64,000 nt of DNA from Caulobacter sp. S45 (GTDB lineage: Bacteria; Pseudomonadota; Alphaproteobacteria; Caulobacterales; Caulobacteraceae): positions 1,102,337 to 1,166,336 of the forward strand of contig NZ_LMUL01000014.1 in the NCBI RefSeq assembly GCF_009765965.1. The letters are read 5' to 3'. This document shows, piece after piece, positions 36,744 through 45,670 of the stretch. A model generated the notes under the pieces. That model saw only the letters and a list, made by a program, of their open reading frames with translations, made no database searches and had not been told where the DNA came from. A program made the position numbers and the translations under genes. Every line of letters starts with the position of its first letter. Position 1 is the first letter of the stretch.

Positions 36744-37777
36744 CGCCCTCCCCTAAGTCCGCGCCCCTGGCGCTCAGCCTCGGCGATCCGGCGGGCATAG
36801 GGCCGGAGATCATCGTCAAGGCCTGGAGCGTCCTGCGCGACACGGGGCCGAGCTTCATGGTGGTGGGCGACCACGACGCGCTGTCCGCCGCCTCCGGGCG
36901 CACCGGGCTGGTCCGGCGGGTGGGTTCGCCCCAGGAAGCCCAGGCCTATTTCAGCGACGCCCTGCCCGTGCTCGACCTGCCGCTGCTCACCCCCGTGGTG
37001 GCCGGCAAACCTTCACCTCAATACGCGCCAAGCATCCTGCGCTGGATCGAAACCGGGACCGGGCTGGCGCTCTCGGGCGCCGTGTCCGGGCTCGTCACCG
37101 CCCCCATCGCCAAGAAACCGCTCTACGAGGCCGGCTTCAGCTTTCCGGGCCACACCGAGTTTCTGGCCGAGCTTACAGCCGGCGCTCCCTACGCCGGCGT
37201 CCGCGGCCCGGTGATGATGCTCGCCGCCCAGGACCTGCGCGTGACGCTGGCCACCATCCACGTCTCGCTGAGCCAGGCGGTGGCGTCGCTCACCGTGGAG
37301 CGCATCGTCGAGGTGGGCCGGATCACCGCCGAGGCGCTCAGACAGGATTTCGGCGTCGCCAATCCGCGCCTGGCCCTGGCTGGCCTCAACCCCCATGCGG
37401 GCGAAGGCGGTTCGCTCGGGCGCGAGGAGATCGAGATCGTCAACCCCGCCGCCACGCGTCTGCGCGCCGAAGGGATCAGCTGCTCCGACGCACGCCCCGC
37501 CGACACCCTGTTCCATGCCGACGCCCGACGTGGCTACGACGCGGTGATCTGCCTCTATCACGATCAGGCGCTGATCCCGGTGAAGACCGTGGACTTTTGG
37601 GGCGGGGTCAACATCACGCTCGGCCTGCCGATCGTGCGCACTTCGCCCGACCACGGCGTGGGCTACGACATCGCCGGGCGGGGCCTGGCCCGCCCCGACA
37701 GCCTGATCGCCGCAATCCGCACCGCCGGCGACATCGCCGCCTCGCGCGCGGGAGCCCTCCTGGCGTCGGCGTCATGA
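36740..37777 (+). CDS. pdxA: 4-hydroxythreonine-4-phosphate dehydrogenase
   Basis: A 345-residue enzyme of pyridoxal phosphate synthesis that oxidises 4-phosphohydroxy-threonine with NAD. Features: GDPAGIGPEI (15-24), the metal ligand His138 in FPGHTEF, and LYHDQALIPVK near the end. It starts with GTG inside the surA stop (GTGA) and ends in an ATGA overlap with rsmA, so all three are translationally coupled. The surA-pdxA-rsmA order is the common proteobacterial one. Confidence 0.95.
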   Translation: MTPSPKSAPLALSLGDPAGIGPEIIVKAWSVLRDTGPSFMVVGDHDALSAASGRTGLVRRVGSPQEAQAYFSDALPVLDLPLLTPVVAGKPSPQYAPSILRWIETGTGLALSGAVSGLVTAPIAKKPLYEAGFSFPGHTEFLAELTAGAPYAGVRGPVMMLAAQDLRVTLATIHVSLSQAVASLTVERIVEVGRITAEALRQDFGVANPRLALAGLNPHAGEGGSLGREEIEIVNPAATRLRAEGISCSDARPADTLFHADARRGYDAVICLYHDQALIPVKTVDFWGGVNITLGLPIVRTSPDHGVGYDIAGRGLARPDSLIAAIRTAGDIAASRAGALLASAS

Positions 37778-38613
37778 GCATCGCCGCCCTGCCGCCGCTC
37801 CGCGACGGGCTGGCGGCCGCCGGACTGCTCGCCAAGAAGAGTTTCGGCCAGCACTTCCTGCTCGACCTCAACGTCACCCGCAAGATCGCTCGCGCGGCGG
37901 GCCCGCTGGAGGGCGCGGTGGTGATCGAGGTGGGCCCCGGCCCCGGCGGCCTGACCCGCGCCTTGCTGGAGAGCGGCGCGGTCCATGTGGTGGCGGTGGA
38001 GAAGGACCCCCGCTTCGTCGAGCACCTGGCCGATCTCGCCGCCATCGCCGAAGGTCGGCTGACGGTGGTGGAGGCCGACGCCCTGGACGTGGACGAGAGC
38101 GCGCTGCTGGCCGATCATGGACGCGGCCTGCCGGTGCGCATCATCGCTAACCTACCGTACAATGTCGCCACGCCCCTGCTGATCAAATGGCTGACCGGGC
38201 CGTTCCGCCCAGCCTCAATGACCCTGATGTTCCAGCGCGAAGTGGCGGACCGGATCGCCGCGCCCGTGGGCTCAGACGCCTACGGCCGTCTTTCGGTGTT
38301 GGCCCAGGCGCTGGCCAAGGCTTCGGTGGTGATGAAGCTGCCCGCCCGCGCCTTCACCCCGCCGCCCAAGGTGGATTCGGCGGTGGTGCGGCTGGACCCG
38401 CGCGAGGACCGGCCTTCCGACGCCCTGACGCAGAAGCTGGAGATCATCACCCGCCATGCTTTCGGCCAGCGCCGAAAGATGCTCCGCTCCAGCCTCAGGG
38501 GGGTGGGTGGCGAGGCGCTGCTGCTGGCGGCCGGAGTCGATCCAAACGCCCGCGCCGAGACGATCGACGTCGACGGATTCCTGCGGCTGGCCCAGGCGCT
38601 GCCGGACAGCTGA
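37774..38613 (+). CDS. rsmA: 16S rRNA dimethyladenosine transferase
   Basis: A 279-residue methyltransferase (KsgA) that dimethylates two adjacent adenines in the 3' hairpin of 16S rRNA. Motifs: SFGQHFL (23-29), SAM loop IEVGPGPGGLT (51-61), and the catalytic NLPY at 126-129; the C-terminal helical domain includes HAFGQRRKMLRSSL. The ATG at 37774 overlaps the pdxA stop. Last gene of the lptG operon; a convergent TetR gene begins right after. Confidence 0.96.
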   Translation: MSIAALPPLRDGLAAAGLLAKKSFGQHFLLDLNVTRKIARAAGPLEGAVVIEVGPGPGGLTRALLESGAVHVVAVEKDPRFVEHLADLAAIAEGRLTVVEADALDVDESALLADHGRGLPVRIIANLPYNVATPLLIKWLTGPFRPASMTLMFQREVADRIAAPVGSDAYGRLSVLAQALAKASVVMKLPARAFTPPPKVDSAVVRLDPREDRPSDALTQKLEIITRHAFGQRRKMLRSSLRGVGGEALLLAAGVDPNARAETIDVDGFLRLAQALPDS

Positions 38614-38619
38614 ACGGCT

Positions 38620-39285
38620 TCAGCCGACGGCGGCCAGCCGTTCCCTCGCTCCGTCTTCAGGGGCGCCGGCGTCGGAATCCCCCTCCACCATCTTGGCGAT
38701 GCATTCGGTCACGAGCGCCGCTAGAGGTTCGCGGTCGAAGTCGGGCGTCTTGACCATCTTGATGATGGTGCCGGCGAACAGCAGGTCCAGGATCTGGATG
38801 CGCTGGCGCATGTCCTGTTCGGAAAAGCCCACAGGCCGAGCGCGCAGCAGCAGCCCGACCATCCGCGCCTGCACCTCCGAGAAGGCTTCGCGCACCATCG
38901 TGGCCACCTGCGGGTTGCGGGACGCCTCGGCCATCACCTCCAGCATCATGGTCGCGCGGGCCGGCTGGGCCAGGTAGTCGATGGTGCGCCGCGCATAAGC
39001 CTGAAGGGCCTGGCGGATCGGCCGGTTGTCGCTTTCCAGCGCCTCGACATTGGCCAGGGCCACCGCCGCGTCCCGCTGCACGATGGCGGTGATGAGCGCT
39101 TCCTTGTTCGGGAGATAGCGATAGATGTGGCCGACGCTCATACAAGCGGCCTGGGCGATCTGGGCCATGGACGCGCTATGGAAGCCGTACTTGCGAAAGC
39201 ATTGCTCCGCCGCGTCCAGCACGTGTTCGCGCCGCCGCTCGGGGGTCCATCTCTCCGTACACCGCGTGTCCATCGGCCTCGCCAT
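38620..39285 (-). CDS. TetR-family repressor
   Basis: About 221 residues. The N-terminal helix-turn-helix domain reads RREHVLDAAEQCFRKYG, then SMAQIAQAACMSVGHIYRYLPNKEALI, the standard TetR form; the C-terminal region is the variable ligand-binding and dimer domain. Divergent from the tripartite RND operon, it most likely represses it and itself. A 20-bp palindrome sits in the intergenic region. The start is uncertain among ATGs at 39288, 39285 and 39273, with GGAAGG just upstream of the first two. Confidence 0.9.
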   Translation of the reverse strand: MARPMDTRCTERWTPERRREHVLDAAEQCFRKYGFHSASMAQIAQAACMSVGHIYRYLPNKEALITAIVQRDAAVALANVEALESDNRPIRQALQAYARRTIDYLAQPARATMMLEVMAEASRNPQVATMVREAFSEVQARMVGLLLRARPVGFSEQDMRQRIQILDLLFAGTIIKMVKTPDFDREPLAALVTECIAKMVEGDSDAGAPEDGARERLAAVG

Positions 39286-39330
39286 CATCCTTCCATCTAC
39301 GCTGTCCGCTGCGCCGATTGAACTGCGCGC

Positions 39331-39359
39331 TTGACGCGGGGCAAGCCTAGCCATATCAC
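39331..39359 (+). promoter_or_regulatory. Candidate promoter of the tripartite RND operon
   Basis: TTGACG at 39331-39336 and TATCAC at 39354-39359 are 17 bases apart, a fair sigma-70 match for the rightward operon. The operator-like palindrome begins 10 bases downstream of the -10, so a bound repressor would block it. Not experimentally supported. Confidence 0.45.
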
Positions 39360-39389
39360 GCCTCGATATGAGAGTGAACGTTCACTCTC
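39352..39389. promoter_or_regulatory. Candidate TetR operator, 20-bp perfect palindrome
   Basis: GAGAGTGAACGTTCACTCTC at 39370-39389 is perfectly self-complementary with the TGAACGTTCA core commonly bound by TetR-type repressors of RND pumps. Just left is another inverted pair, CATATC (39352-39357) and GATATG (39365-39370), sharing one base, and a further GATAT/ATATC pair lies about 10 bases right. The position between the divergent TetR and RND genes supports an operator. Confidence 0.72.
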
Positions 39390-39427
39390 AATTTTTAGAT
39401 ATACCATATCAGGGGCGCAACACCGTG

Positions 39428-40606
39428 ATGGCGAGATCTGGCCTCCCCGGCGCCGTGCGATACTTCGTGCTGGCCAACCTTACAATCGCGACCGGGCTCG
39501 CCGCCTGTTCGAAGCCCGCCGCACCGCCGCCGCCCGGGCCGCCGGAAGTGGGCGTCATCACCTTGCAGGCGCAATCGGTGCCGCTGACCGCCGACCTGCC
39601 GGGCCGCACTACCGCCTTCACCGTCTCCGACGTGCGGCCGCAGGTGAACGGCATCCTGAAGGCGCGCCTGTTCGTGGAAGGCACCGACGTCAAGGCCGGC
39701 CAGGTGCTCTACCAGATCGATCCCGCGCCCTACCAGGCCGCCTACGACCAGGCCAAGGGCACGCTGGCCAACGCCCAGGCCAACCTCACCACCACCAAGC
39801 TGAAGTCGGAACGCTACGCCGACCTGGTGAAGATCAACGCCGTCAGCAAGCAGGACTTCGACGACGCCGACGCCCTGTACAAGCAGGCCGCCGCCACCGT
39901 GCAGCAGGATAAAGCCGCGCTCGAGGCCGCCGCCATCAACCTCGGCTACACCAAGGTCCGCGCCCCGATCTCGGGCCGCATCGGCCGCTCGGCCTACACC
40001 GCCGGCGCGCTGGTCACCGCCGGCCAGACCAATGCGCTCGCCACCGTCCAGGCCCTGAGCCCGATCTATGTCGACGTCACCCAGTCCAGCGACGAACTGC
40101 TGAAGCTGGAGCAGTCGCTTTCCGACAAGAGCATCGGCGCCGCGGGTCCCGACAGCGCCAGGGTGAAGCTGACGCTTTCGGACGGCACGGCCTACTCCCA
40201 GGACGGCCAGCTCCGCTTCTCCGAAGCCCTGGTCGACCCGACGACGGGCTCGGTGACGATGCGGGCGGTGTTCCCGAACCCGTCCAAGACCCTGCTCCCC
40301 GGCATGTACGTGCGCGAGACCGTGACCCAGGCCACCGCGCCCCAGGGCCTGCTGGTGCCTCAACAGGGCGTGACGCACGACCCCAAGGGCCAAGCGTCCC
40401 TGTTCGTGGTCGACGCCCAGGGCAAGGCCCAGGCGCACCAGATCGTGACCGATCGCGCCATCGGCGACAAATGGCTGGTGACCAGCGGCGTCAACCCGGG
40501 AGACCGGGTGATCGTGGAGGGCCTGATGAAGGTCCAGCCCGGCGCCGCCGTGAAGGCCGTTCCCGCAGGCTCGACCACGCCCCCCACCGCTCCCGCGGCC
40601 CACTGA
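39428..40606 (+). CDS. RND efflux adaptor lipoprotein (AcrA/MexA-like)
   Basis: About 392 residues. Lipoprotein signal with lipobox LAAC and lipidated Cys27, so it is anchored to the inner membrane from the periplasm. Conserved adaptor segments: TVSDVRPQVNGILKARLFVEGTDVKAGQVLYQIDP and LGYTKVRAPISGRIG. First gene of a complete tripartite pump. The preceding GTG at 39425 is closer to AGGGG and may be the real start. Pump and channel follow. Confidence 0.95.
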   Translation: MARSGLPGAVRYFVLANLTIATGLAACSKPAAPPPPGPPEVGVITLQAQSVPLTADLPGRTTAFTVSDVRPQVNGILKARLFVEGTDVKAGQVLYQIDPAPYQAAYDQAKGTLANAQANLTTTKLKSERYADLVKINAVSKQDFDDADALYKQAAATVQQDKAALEAAAINLGYTKVRAPISGRIGRSAYTAGALVTAGQTNALATVQALSPIYVDVTQSSDELLKLEQSLSDKSIGAAGPDSARVKLTLSDGTAYSQDGQLRFSEALVDPTTGSVTMRAVFPNPSKTLLPGMYVRETVTQATAPQGLLVPQQGVTHDPKGQASLFVVDAQGKAQAHQIVTDRAIGDKWLVTSGVNPGDRVIVEGLMKVQPGAAVKAVPAGSTTPPTAPAAH

Positions 40607-40624
40607 GGCCAGGACCGACCCATC

Positions 40625-43600
40625 ATGTCTCGTTTCTTCATCGACCGGCCGATCTTCGCCTGGGTCATCGCGATCATCGTGATGTTGGCCGGCGGCATGG
40701 CCATCGCCACCCTGCCGATCGCACAATATCCCAGCATCGCACCGCCCTCGGTGTCGATCACCGCGGTCTATCCCGGCGCGGACGCCGACACGGTGACCAC
40801 CACCGTCACCCAGCCCATCGAACAACAGATGAAGGGGCTGGACCACCTGGAGTACATCTCCTCCACCGGCGATACCTCGGGCACCTCGGTCATCACCCTG
40901 ACCTTCGCCCAGGGCACCAACCCCGACATCGCCCAGGTGCAGGTGCAGAACAAACTGCAACTGGCCACGCCGGTCCTGCCGCAGGAAGTGCAGCAGCAAG
41001 GCGTGGTGGTGGCCAAGGCGACCAAGAACTTCCTGCTCGGCATGGCGGTCTATTCGACCACCGGCCAGCACGACAGCTCCGACCTCGCCGACCTGGTGAA
41101 CAGCCGCCTGCTCGATCCGCTGAGCCGCGTGAACGGCGTGGGCGACACCCAGCTGTTCGGCGCCCAGTACGCCATGCGGATCTGGCTCGACCCCTTCAAG
41201 CTCAACAACTACAATCTGACCACTGGGGACGTTAAGGTCGCCCTGGCCGCCCAGAACGCCCAGATCGCCTCCGGCCAGCTCGGCGCCCTGCCCTCCGTCA
41301 ACGGCCAGCAGCTCAACGCGGTCGTCACCAGCCAGTCGCGCCTGCAGACGCCCGAGCAGTTCCGCAACATCCTGCTGAAGACCAACGCCGACGGCTCTTC
41401 GGTCTACATGCGCGACGTCGGGCGGGTCGAACTGGGCCAGGACTCCTACTCCGTGCTCGCCCGCTTCAACGGCCATCCGGCCGGCGGCCTCGGCATCAAG
41501 TTGGCCCCGGGCGCGAACGCGCTCACCACCGTGACGGCGGTGAAGGCGAAGGTGTACTCGATCGCCAAGACCTTCCCGCCCGACGTCAAGGTGGCCTTCC
41601 CCTACGACACCTCGCCCTTCGTGAAGCTGTCGATCGAGGACGTGGTCCGCACCCTCTTCGAGGCCATCATCCTGGTGTTCGTGGTGATGTTCCTGTTCCT
41701 GCAGAATTGGCGCGCCACCCTGATCCCGACCATCGCGGTGCCGGTGGTGCTGCTGGGCACCTTCGGGGTGCTGGCGATCTTCGGCTACTCGATCAACACC
41801 TTGACCATGTTCGCCATGGTGCTCGCCATCGGCCTGCTTGTCGACGACGCCATTGTGGTGGTGGAGAACGTCGAGCGTATCATGGACGAGGAAGGCCTCT
41901 CGCCCGTCGAGGCCACCCGCAAATCCATGGACGAGATCACCGGCGCCCTGGTCGGCATCGTGCTGGTCCTGGTCGCGGTGTTCCTGCCGATGGCCTTCTT
42001 CGGCGGCTCGACCGGGGTGATCTATCGCCAGTTCTCCGTCACCCTGGTCTCGGCCCTGCTGCTGTCGGTGCTGGTGGCCCTGATCCTGACCCCCGCGCTC
42101 TGCGCCACCCTGCTGAAGCCCCGCAAGGCTGGCGGCCACGCCCAGCAGCGCGGCTTCTTCGGCTGGTTCAACCGCACCTTCGACAAGGGCGTGAAGGACT
42201 ACGAGGGCGCGCTCCACCACATGATCAAGCGCTGGGTCCCCTACGCGCTGGTCTATCTGGTGATCGTCATCGGCATGGGCCTGCTGTTCGCCCGCCTGCC
42301 GACCGGCTTCCTGCCCGACGAAGACCAGGGCGTGGCCTTCGTGCTGGTCCAGCTCCCGCCGGGCGCCGCCATGTCGCGCACCATCGACGCCGAACGCACC
42401 GTGGAGCACCAGTTCCTCGTCAACGAGAAGGCGGCCGTCAACGGCGTGTTCTGCATCGCCGGCTTCAGCTTCGCCGGCCAGGGTCAAAACGCGGGCACCT
42501 GCTTCGTCCTGTTCAAGCCCTTCGACCAGCGCCATGGCGCGGCCAACAAGGCGCAGGCGGTGGTGGCGCGCGCGTTCGGCGCCTTCTCCAAGGTCCGCGA
42601 CGCCTTCATCTTCCCGCTGATCCCGCCGTCCGTGCAGGAACTCGGCAATGCGACCGGCTTCGACCTCGAGCTCGAGGACCAAGCCAATCTCGGTCACAAC
42701 GCCCTGCTGGCGGCCCAGGGCCAACTGCTGGGCATGGCGTCCAAGGACCCGGCCCTGGTGGCCGTGCGCCCGAACAGCCTGCCCGACACGCCCCAACTCA
42801 AGGTCGACATCGACCAGCCCAAGGCCACCGCGCTCGGCCTGTCGATCGCGGACGTGAACGACACCATCGGCACCGCCTGGGGATCGTCCTACGTCGACGA
42901 CTTCACCGATCGCGGCCGGGTCAAGCACGTCTACGTCCAGGGCGACGCGCCCTTCCGCGCCAAGCCCGAGGACCTGAACCGCTGGTACGTCCGTGGGACC
43001 TCCGGCTCGCTGGCCCCCTTCTCGGCCTTCGCCAACAGCCATTGGCTGATCGGGCCCTCCCAGTTGCAGCGCTATAACGGCGTGCCGTCGCTGGAAATCC
43101 AGGGCCAGCCCGCTCCCGGCGTCAGCTCCGGCGTCGCCCTGGCCAAGATCGAGGCCATGGCCGCCAAGCTCCCGGCCGGTATCGGCCTGGAATGGACCGG
43201 CCTGTCCTACGAGGAGCGCAACGCCGGCGCCCAGGCCCCCATGCTGTTCGGCCTGTCGATCATCGTGGTCTTCCTGTCGCTGGCCGCCCTGTACGAAAGC
43301 TGGTCGGTGCCGGTGGCGGTGCTGCTGGTGGTGCCGCTCGGCATCATCGGGGCGGTGCTGGCGGTCTCGCTGCGCAAGATGAGCAACGACGTGTTCTTCC
43401 AGGTCGGCCTGCTCACCACCATGGGGCTGGCGGCGAAGAACGCCATCCTGATCGTGGAGTTCGCCGAATTGGCCATGCGCCAGGGCAAGAGCGCGGTCGA
43501 GGCGGCCATCGAAGCGGCCCGACTGCGCCTGCGCCCGATCCTGATGACCTCGCTCGCCTTCATCGTCGGGGTCATGCCCCTGGCGATCTCCACTGGGGCC

Positions 43601-43786
43601 GGATCGGGTAGCCAGAACGACATCGGCACCGGTGTTATCGGCGGCATGATCGGCGCCACCGTCCTGGCCATCTTCTTCGTGCCGCTGTTCTATGTCCTGG
43701 TGCGCAAGGTGGCCAAAGGCCGGCCGGTCTCCCACGCCCATCCGCCCGCGGGCGGACCCGACCATACCAATGTGGAGGGCGCATAG
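40625..43786 (+). CDS. RND multidrug efflux pump (AcrB/MexB-like)
   Basis: A 1053-residue HAE1 transporter. It begins [18 protein letters not shown], and the proton-relay residues are Asp407 and Asp408 ([11 protein letters not shown]) and Lys938 ([13 protein letters not shown]), matching AcrB almost number for number. It exports hydrophobic toxic compounds, including drugs, bile salts or dyes, using the proton gradient and the adaptor and channel encoded beside it. The stop is directly followed by the channel start. Confidence 0.97.
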   Translation: MSRFFIDRPIFAWVIAIIVMLAGGMAIATLPIAQYPSIAPPSVSITAVYPGADADTVTTTVTQPIEQQMKGLDHLEYISSTGDTSGTSVITLTFAQGTNPDIAQVQVQNKLQLATPVLPQEVQQQGVVVAKATKNFLLGMAVYSTTGQHDSSDLADLVNSRLLDPLSRVNGVGDTQLFGAQYAMRIWLDPFKLNNYNLTTGDVKVALAAQNAQIASGQLGALPSVNGQQLNAVVTSQSRLQTPEQFRNILLKTNADGSSVYMRDVGRVELGQDSYSVLARFNGHPAGGLGIKLAPGANALTTVTAVKAKVYSIAKTFPPDVKVAFPYDTSPFVKLSIEDVVRTLFEAIILVFVVMFLFLQNWRATLIPTIAVPVVLLGTFGVLAIFGYSINTLTMFAMVLAIGLLVDDAIVVVENVERIMDEEGLSPVEATRKSMDEITGALVGIVLVLVAVFLPMAFFGGSTGVIYRQFSVTLVSALLLSVLVALILTPALCATLLKPRKAGGHAQQRGFFGWFNRTFDKGVKDYEGALHHMIKRWVPYALVYLVIVIGMGLLFARLPTGFLPDEDQGVAFVLVQLPPGAAMSRTIDAERTVEHQFLVNEKAAVNGVFCIAGFSFAGQGQNAGTCFVLFKPFDQRHGAANKAQAVVARAFGAFSKVRDAFIFPLIPPSVQELGNATGFDLELEDQANLGHNALLAAQGQLLGMASKDPALVAVRPNSLPDTPQLKVDIDQPKATALGLSIADVNDTIGTAWGSSYVDDFTDRGRVKHVYVQGDAPFRAKPEDLNRWYVRGTSGSLAPFSAFANSHWLIGPSQLQRYNGVPSLEIQGQPAPGVSSGVALAKIEAMAAKLPAGIGLEWTGLSYEERNAGAQAPMLFGLSIIVVFLSLAALYESWSVPVAVLLVVPLGIIGAVLAVSLRKMSNDVFFQVGLLTTMGLAAKNAILIVEFAELAMRQGKSAVEAAIEAARLRLRPILMTSLAFIVGVMPLAISTGAGSGSQNDIGTGVIGGMIGATVLAIFFVPLFYVLVRKVAKGRPVSHAHPPAGGPDHTNVEGA

Positions 43787-45256
43787 ATGCCCGCGCGTAA
43801 CTTGCCACCCTTCAAGGGCGCTACGTTGAAGGGCGCCTTGCTGGGCCTGGCCTCGCTTACGGTCCTGGCCGGCTGCACCATGGCGCCGAAGTACGAGCGT
43901 CCGGCCGCCCCCGTGCCGCAAGCATGGCCGCAGGGCGCCGCCTACCCGGCGGCCCAAGCCGCGACGCCCGCTTCGGACGTGGCTTGGAAGGACTTCGTCG
44001 TCGATCCTAAGCTGCACCAGGTCATCGACCTCGCGCTAGCGAACAACCGCGACCTGCGGGTGACGGTGCTCAACATCGCCGAGGCCCACGCCCAGTACCG
44101 GGTGCAGCGTGCGGCCCTGTTCCCCCATGTCGATGCGGCCGGCGCCGGCACGAACGAATACCTGCCCGGCGCCGTCCTGGGGGCGGAATCCGGGGTGTCG
44201 ACCGGGGGCGGCGCCAGCAAGTCCGTCACCCTTAAGTACTACTCGGCCACTCTCGGGATCAGCAACTACGAGCTGGACCTCTGGGGACGCGTTCGCAGCC
44301 TTTCCAAGCAGGCGCTCGAGCAGTACCTCGCCACGGAAGAGGCGCGCCGGGCTGAGCAGATAAGCCTGATCTCCCAGGTGGCGACAGCCTATGTCACCTA
44401 CGCCGCGGATCTGGCGCGGCTGAACCTATCGCAGGAAACGGTGAAGGCCGACGAGAGCAGCCTGTCGATCACCCAATCGCGCTTCAACGGCGGCGTCGCT
44501 TCGGAGCTGGACGTCCGCCAGGCCCAGAGCGCGCTCGAACAGGCCAAGGCGGGGGTTGCGACCTACACTACGACCGTCGCCCAGGATGTGAATGCACTGA
44601 CCCTGCTCGTCGGGGCGCCGGTGCCGGCGGAGCTGCTGCCGTCCCCGCTGGAAAACGACCTGCCCACCATGGCGGACCTGCCCGCCGGATTGAGCTCCGA
44701 CGTCCTGCTGCGTCGACCGGACGTGATGGAGGCCGAGGACCAGCTCAAGGGCTACAACGCCAATATCGGCGCCGCCCGGGCCGCCTTCTTCCCGACCATC
44801 GAGCTGACCGGCTCGGGCGGGAGCACCGCTCTTTCGATAGGCAACCTGTTCGGATCAGGTACGGGTTCGTGGAGCTTCACGCCGGCCATCACCCTGCCGA
44901 TCTTCGATGCAGGGCTGAATGCGGCGAACCTGCGTTACGCCAAGGCGCAACGCAACGTGGCTGTGGCGCAGTACGAGAAGTCAATCCAGACGGCGTTCCG
45001 CGAAGTCGCCGACGCGCTTGCTCAAAGGGGTCAGATCACCGATCTCGTCTCGGCGAACGAGCGTGAGGCCGACGCGTTCGGACACTCGTTGAGCCTGTCC
45101 CAGGCGCGCTACCAACGGGGCAGCGATACGTATCTGAACGTGCTGACCGCTCAGGTAAACGCGTACAGCGCCCAATTGAACCTGATCTCCGCCCGACTGA
45201 CCCGCGCCACCAACCTGATAACGCTCTATCAGACGTTGGGCGGCGGCATGAAATAA
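43787..45256 (+). CDS. Outer-membrane efflux channel lipoprotein (OprM/NodT family)
   Basis: A 489-residue TolC-fold channel. Lipobox VLAGC with Cys30 lipidated; the following MAPKYERPAAPVP is the usual start of the OprM/NodT family. Two tandem OEP repeats are present, each with long amphipathic helices (QAQSALEQAKAGVATYTTT and YQRGSDTYLNVLTAQVNAY). The ATG directly follows the pump stop (TAGATG). Ends the operon; a small gene on the other strand converges on it. Confidence 0.95.
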   Translation: MPARNLPPFKGATLKGALLGLASLTVLAGCTMAPKYERPAAPVPQAWPQGAAYPAAQAATPASDVAWKDFVVDPKLHQVIDLALANNRDLRVTVLNIAEAHAQYRVQRAALFPHVDAAGAGTNEYLPGAVLGAESGVSTGGGASKSVTLKYYSATLGISNYELDLWGRVRSLSKQALEQYLATEEARRAEQISLISQVATAYVTYAADLARLNLSQETVKADESSLSITQSRFNGGVASELDVRQAQSALEQAKAGVATYTTTVAQDVNALTLLVGAPVPAELLPSPLENDLPTMADLPAGLSSDVLLRRPDVMEAEDQLKGYNANIGAARAAFFPTIELTGSGGSTALSIGNLFGSGTGSWSFTPAITLPIFDAGLNAANLRYAKAQRNVAVAQYEKSIQTAFREVADALAQRGQITDLVSANEREADAFGHSLSLSQARYQRGSDTYLNVLTAQVNAYSAQLNLISARLTRATNLITLYQTLGGGMK

Positions 45257-45280
45257 GCCAGAGGGCTTAAATCCGGGAGC

Positions 45281-45388
45281 CTAGATCCCGAAAAGTCGGA
45301 ACAGGCTCTCGGTAGCAAGCCGCACGACCGGTACGGCGATCAGCATCACGCCGCCGACGGCTATAGTGAGCTTCATTGCGCAAATCAT
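45281..45388 (-). CDS. 35-residue single-helix membrane microprotein
   Basis: An ATG at 45388 preceded by a consensus GGAGG at a 6-base spacing opens a 35-residue frame ending in TAG. The peptide begins MICAMKLTIAVGG and ends RLATESLFRLFGI. Residues 7-22 are hydrophobic (LTIAVGGVMLIAVPVV) and form one probable membrane helix, followed by a basic, amphipathic end. Small helices of this kind often bind and tune larger membrane proteins; its closeness to the RND operon (25 bases, convergent) makes that a possibility, not a conclusion. I do not recognise a family. Confidence 0.6.
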   Translation of the reverse strand: MICAMKLTIAVGGVMLIAVPVVRLATESLFRLFGI

Positions 45389-45670
45389 AGGACGCCTCCT
45401 GTCGTTCTCCCTCGCCCTCCGCTCTTCGGCGGGGTGCGAACCACTACAATAATACTAAACGTCGAAAATCGAGCAGAGTTTCTCGCTGGCGTCAAAACAT
45501 GTCGCGCAGGCCTAGAAATTTGACGGAAACGACAGAACGGCGCTCCAGCTGAGCGTGACCGGCGGCTCGCTGGACCGTGCAGGGTCTCGGGCGTGCGGCA
45601 CGGTGTTCCTCTCCGCTTGCGGCCGATCCGGCGAGCGACTAGCAAATCCCGTCCCAGTCTTGGAGTGCGC

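Noticed and set aside
39395-44017. 1540-residue open frame antisense to the tripartite RND operon
   Set aside because: It has no ribosome site, a His/Asp/Gly/Arg-rich composition and no family resemblance; it is a mirror of the high-GC codons of the real genes.
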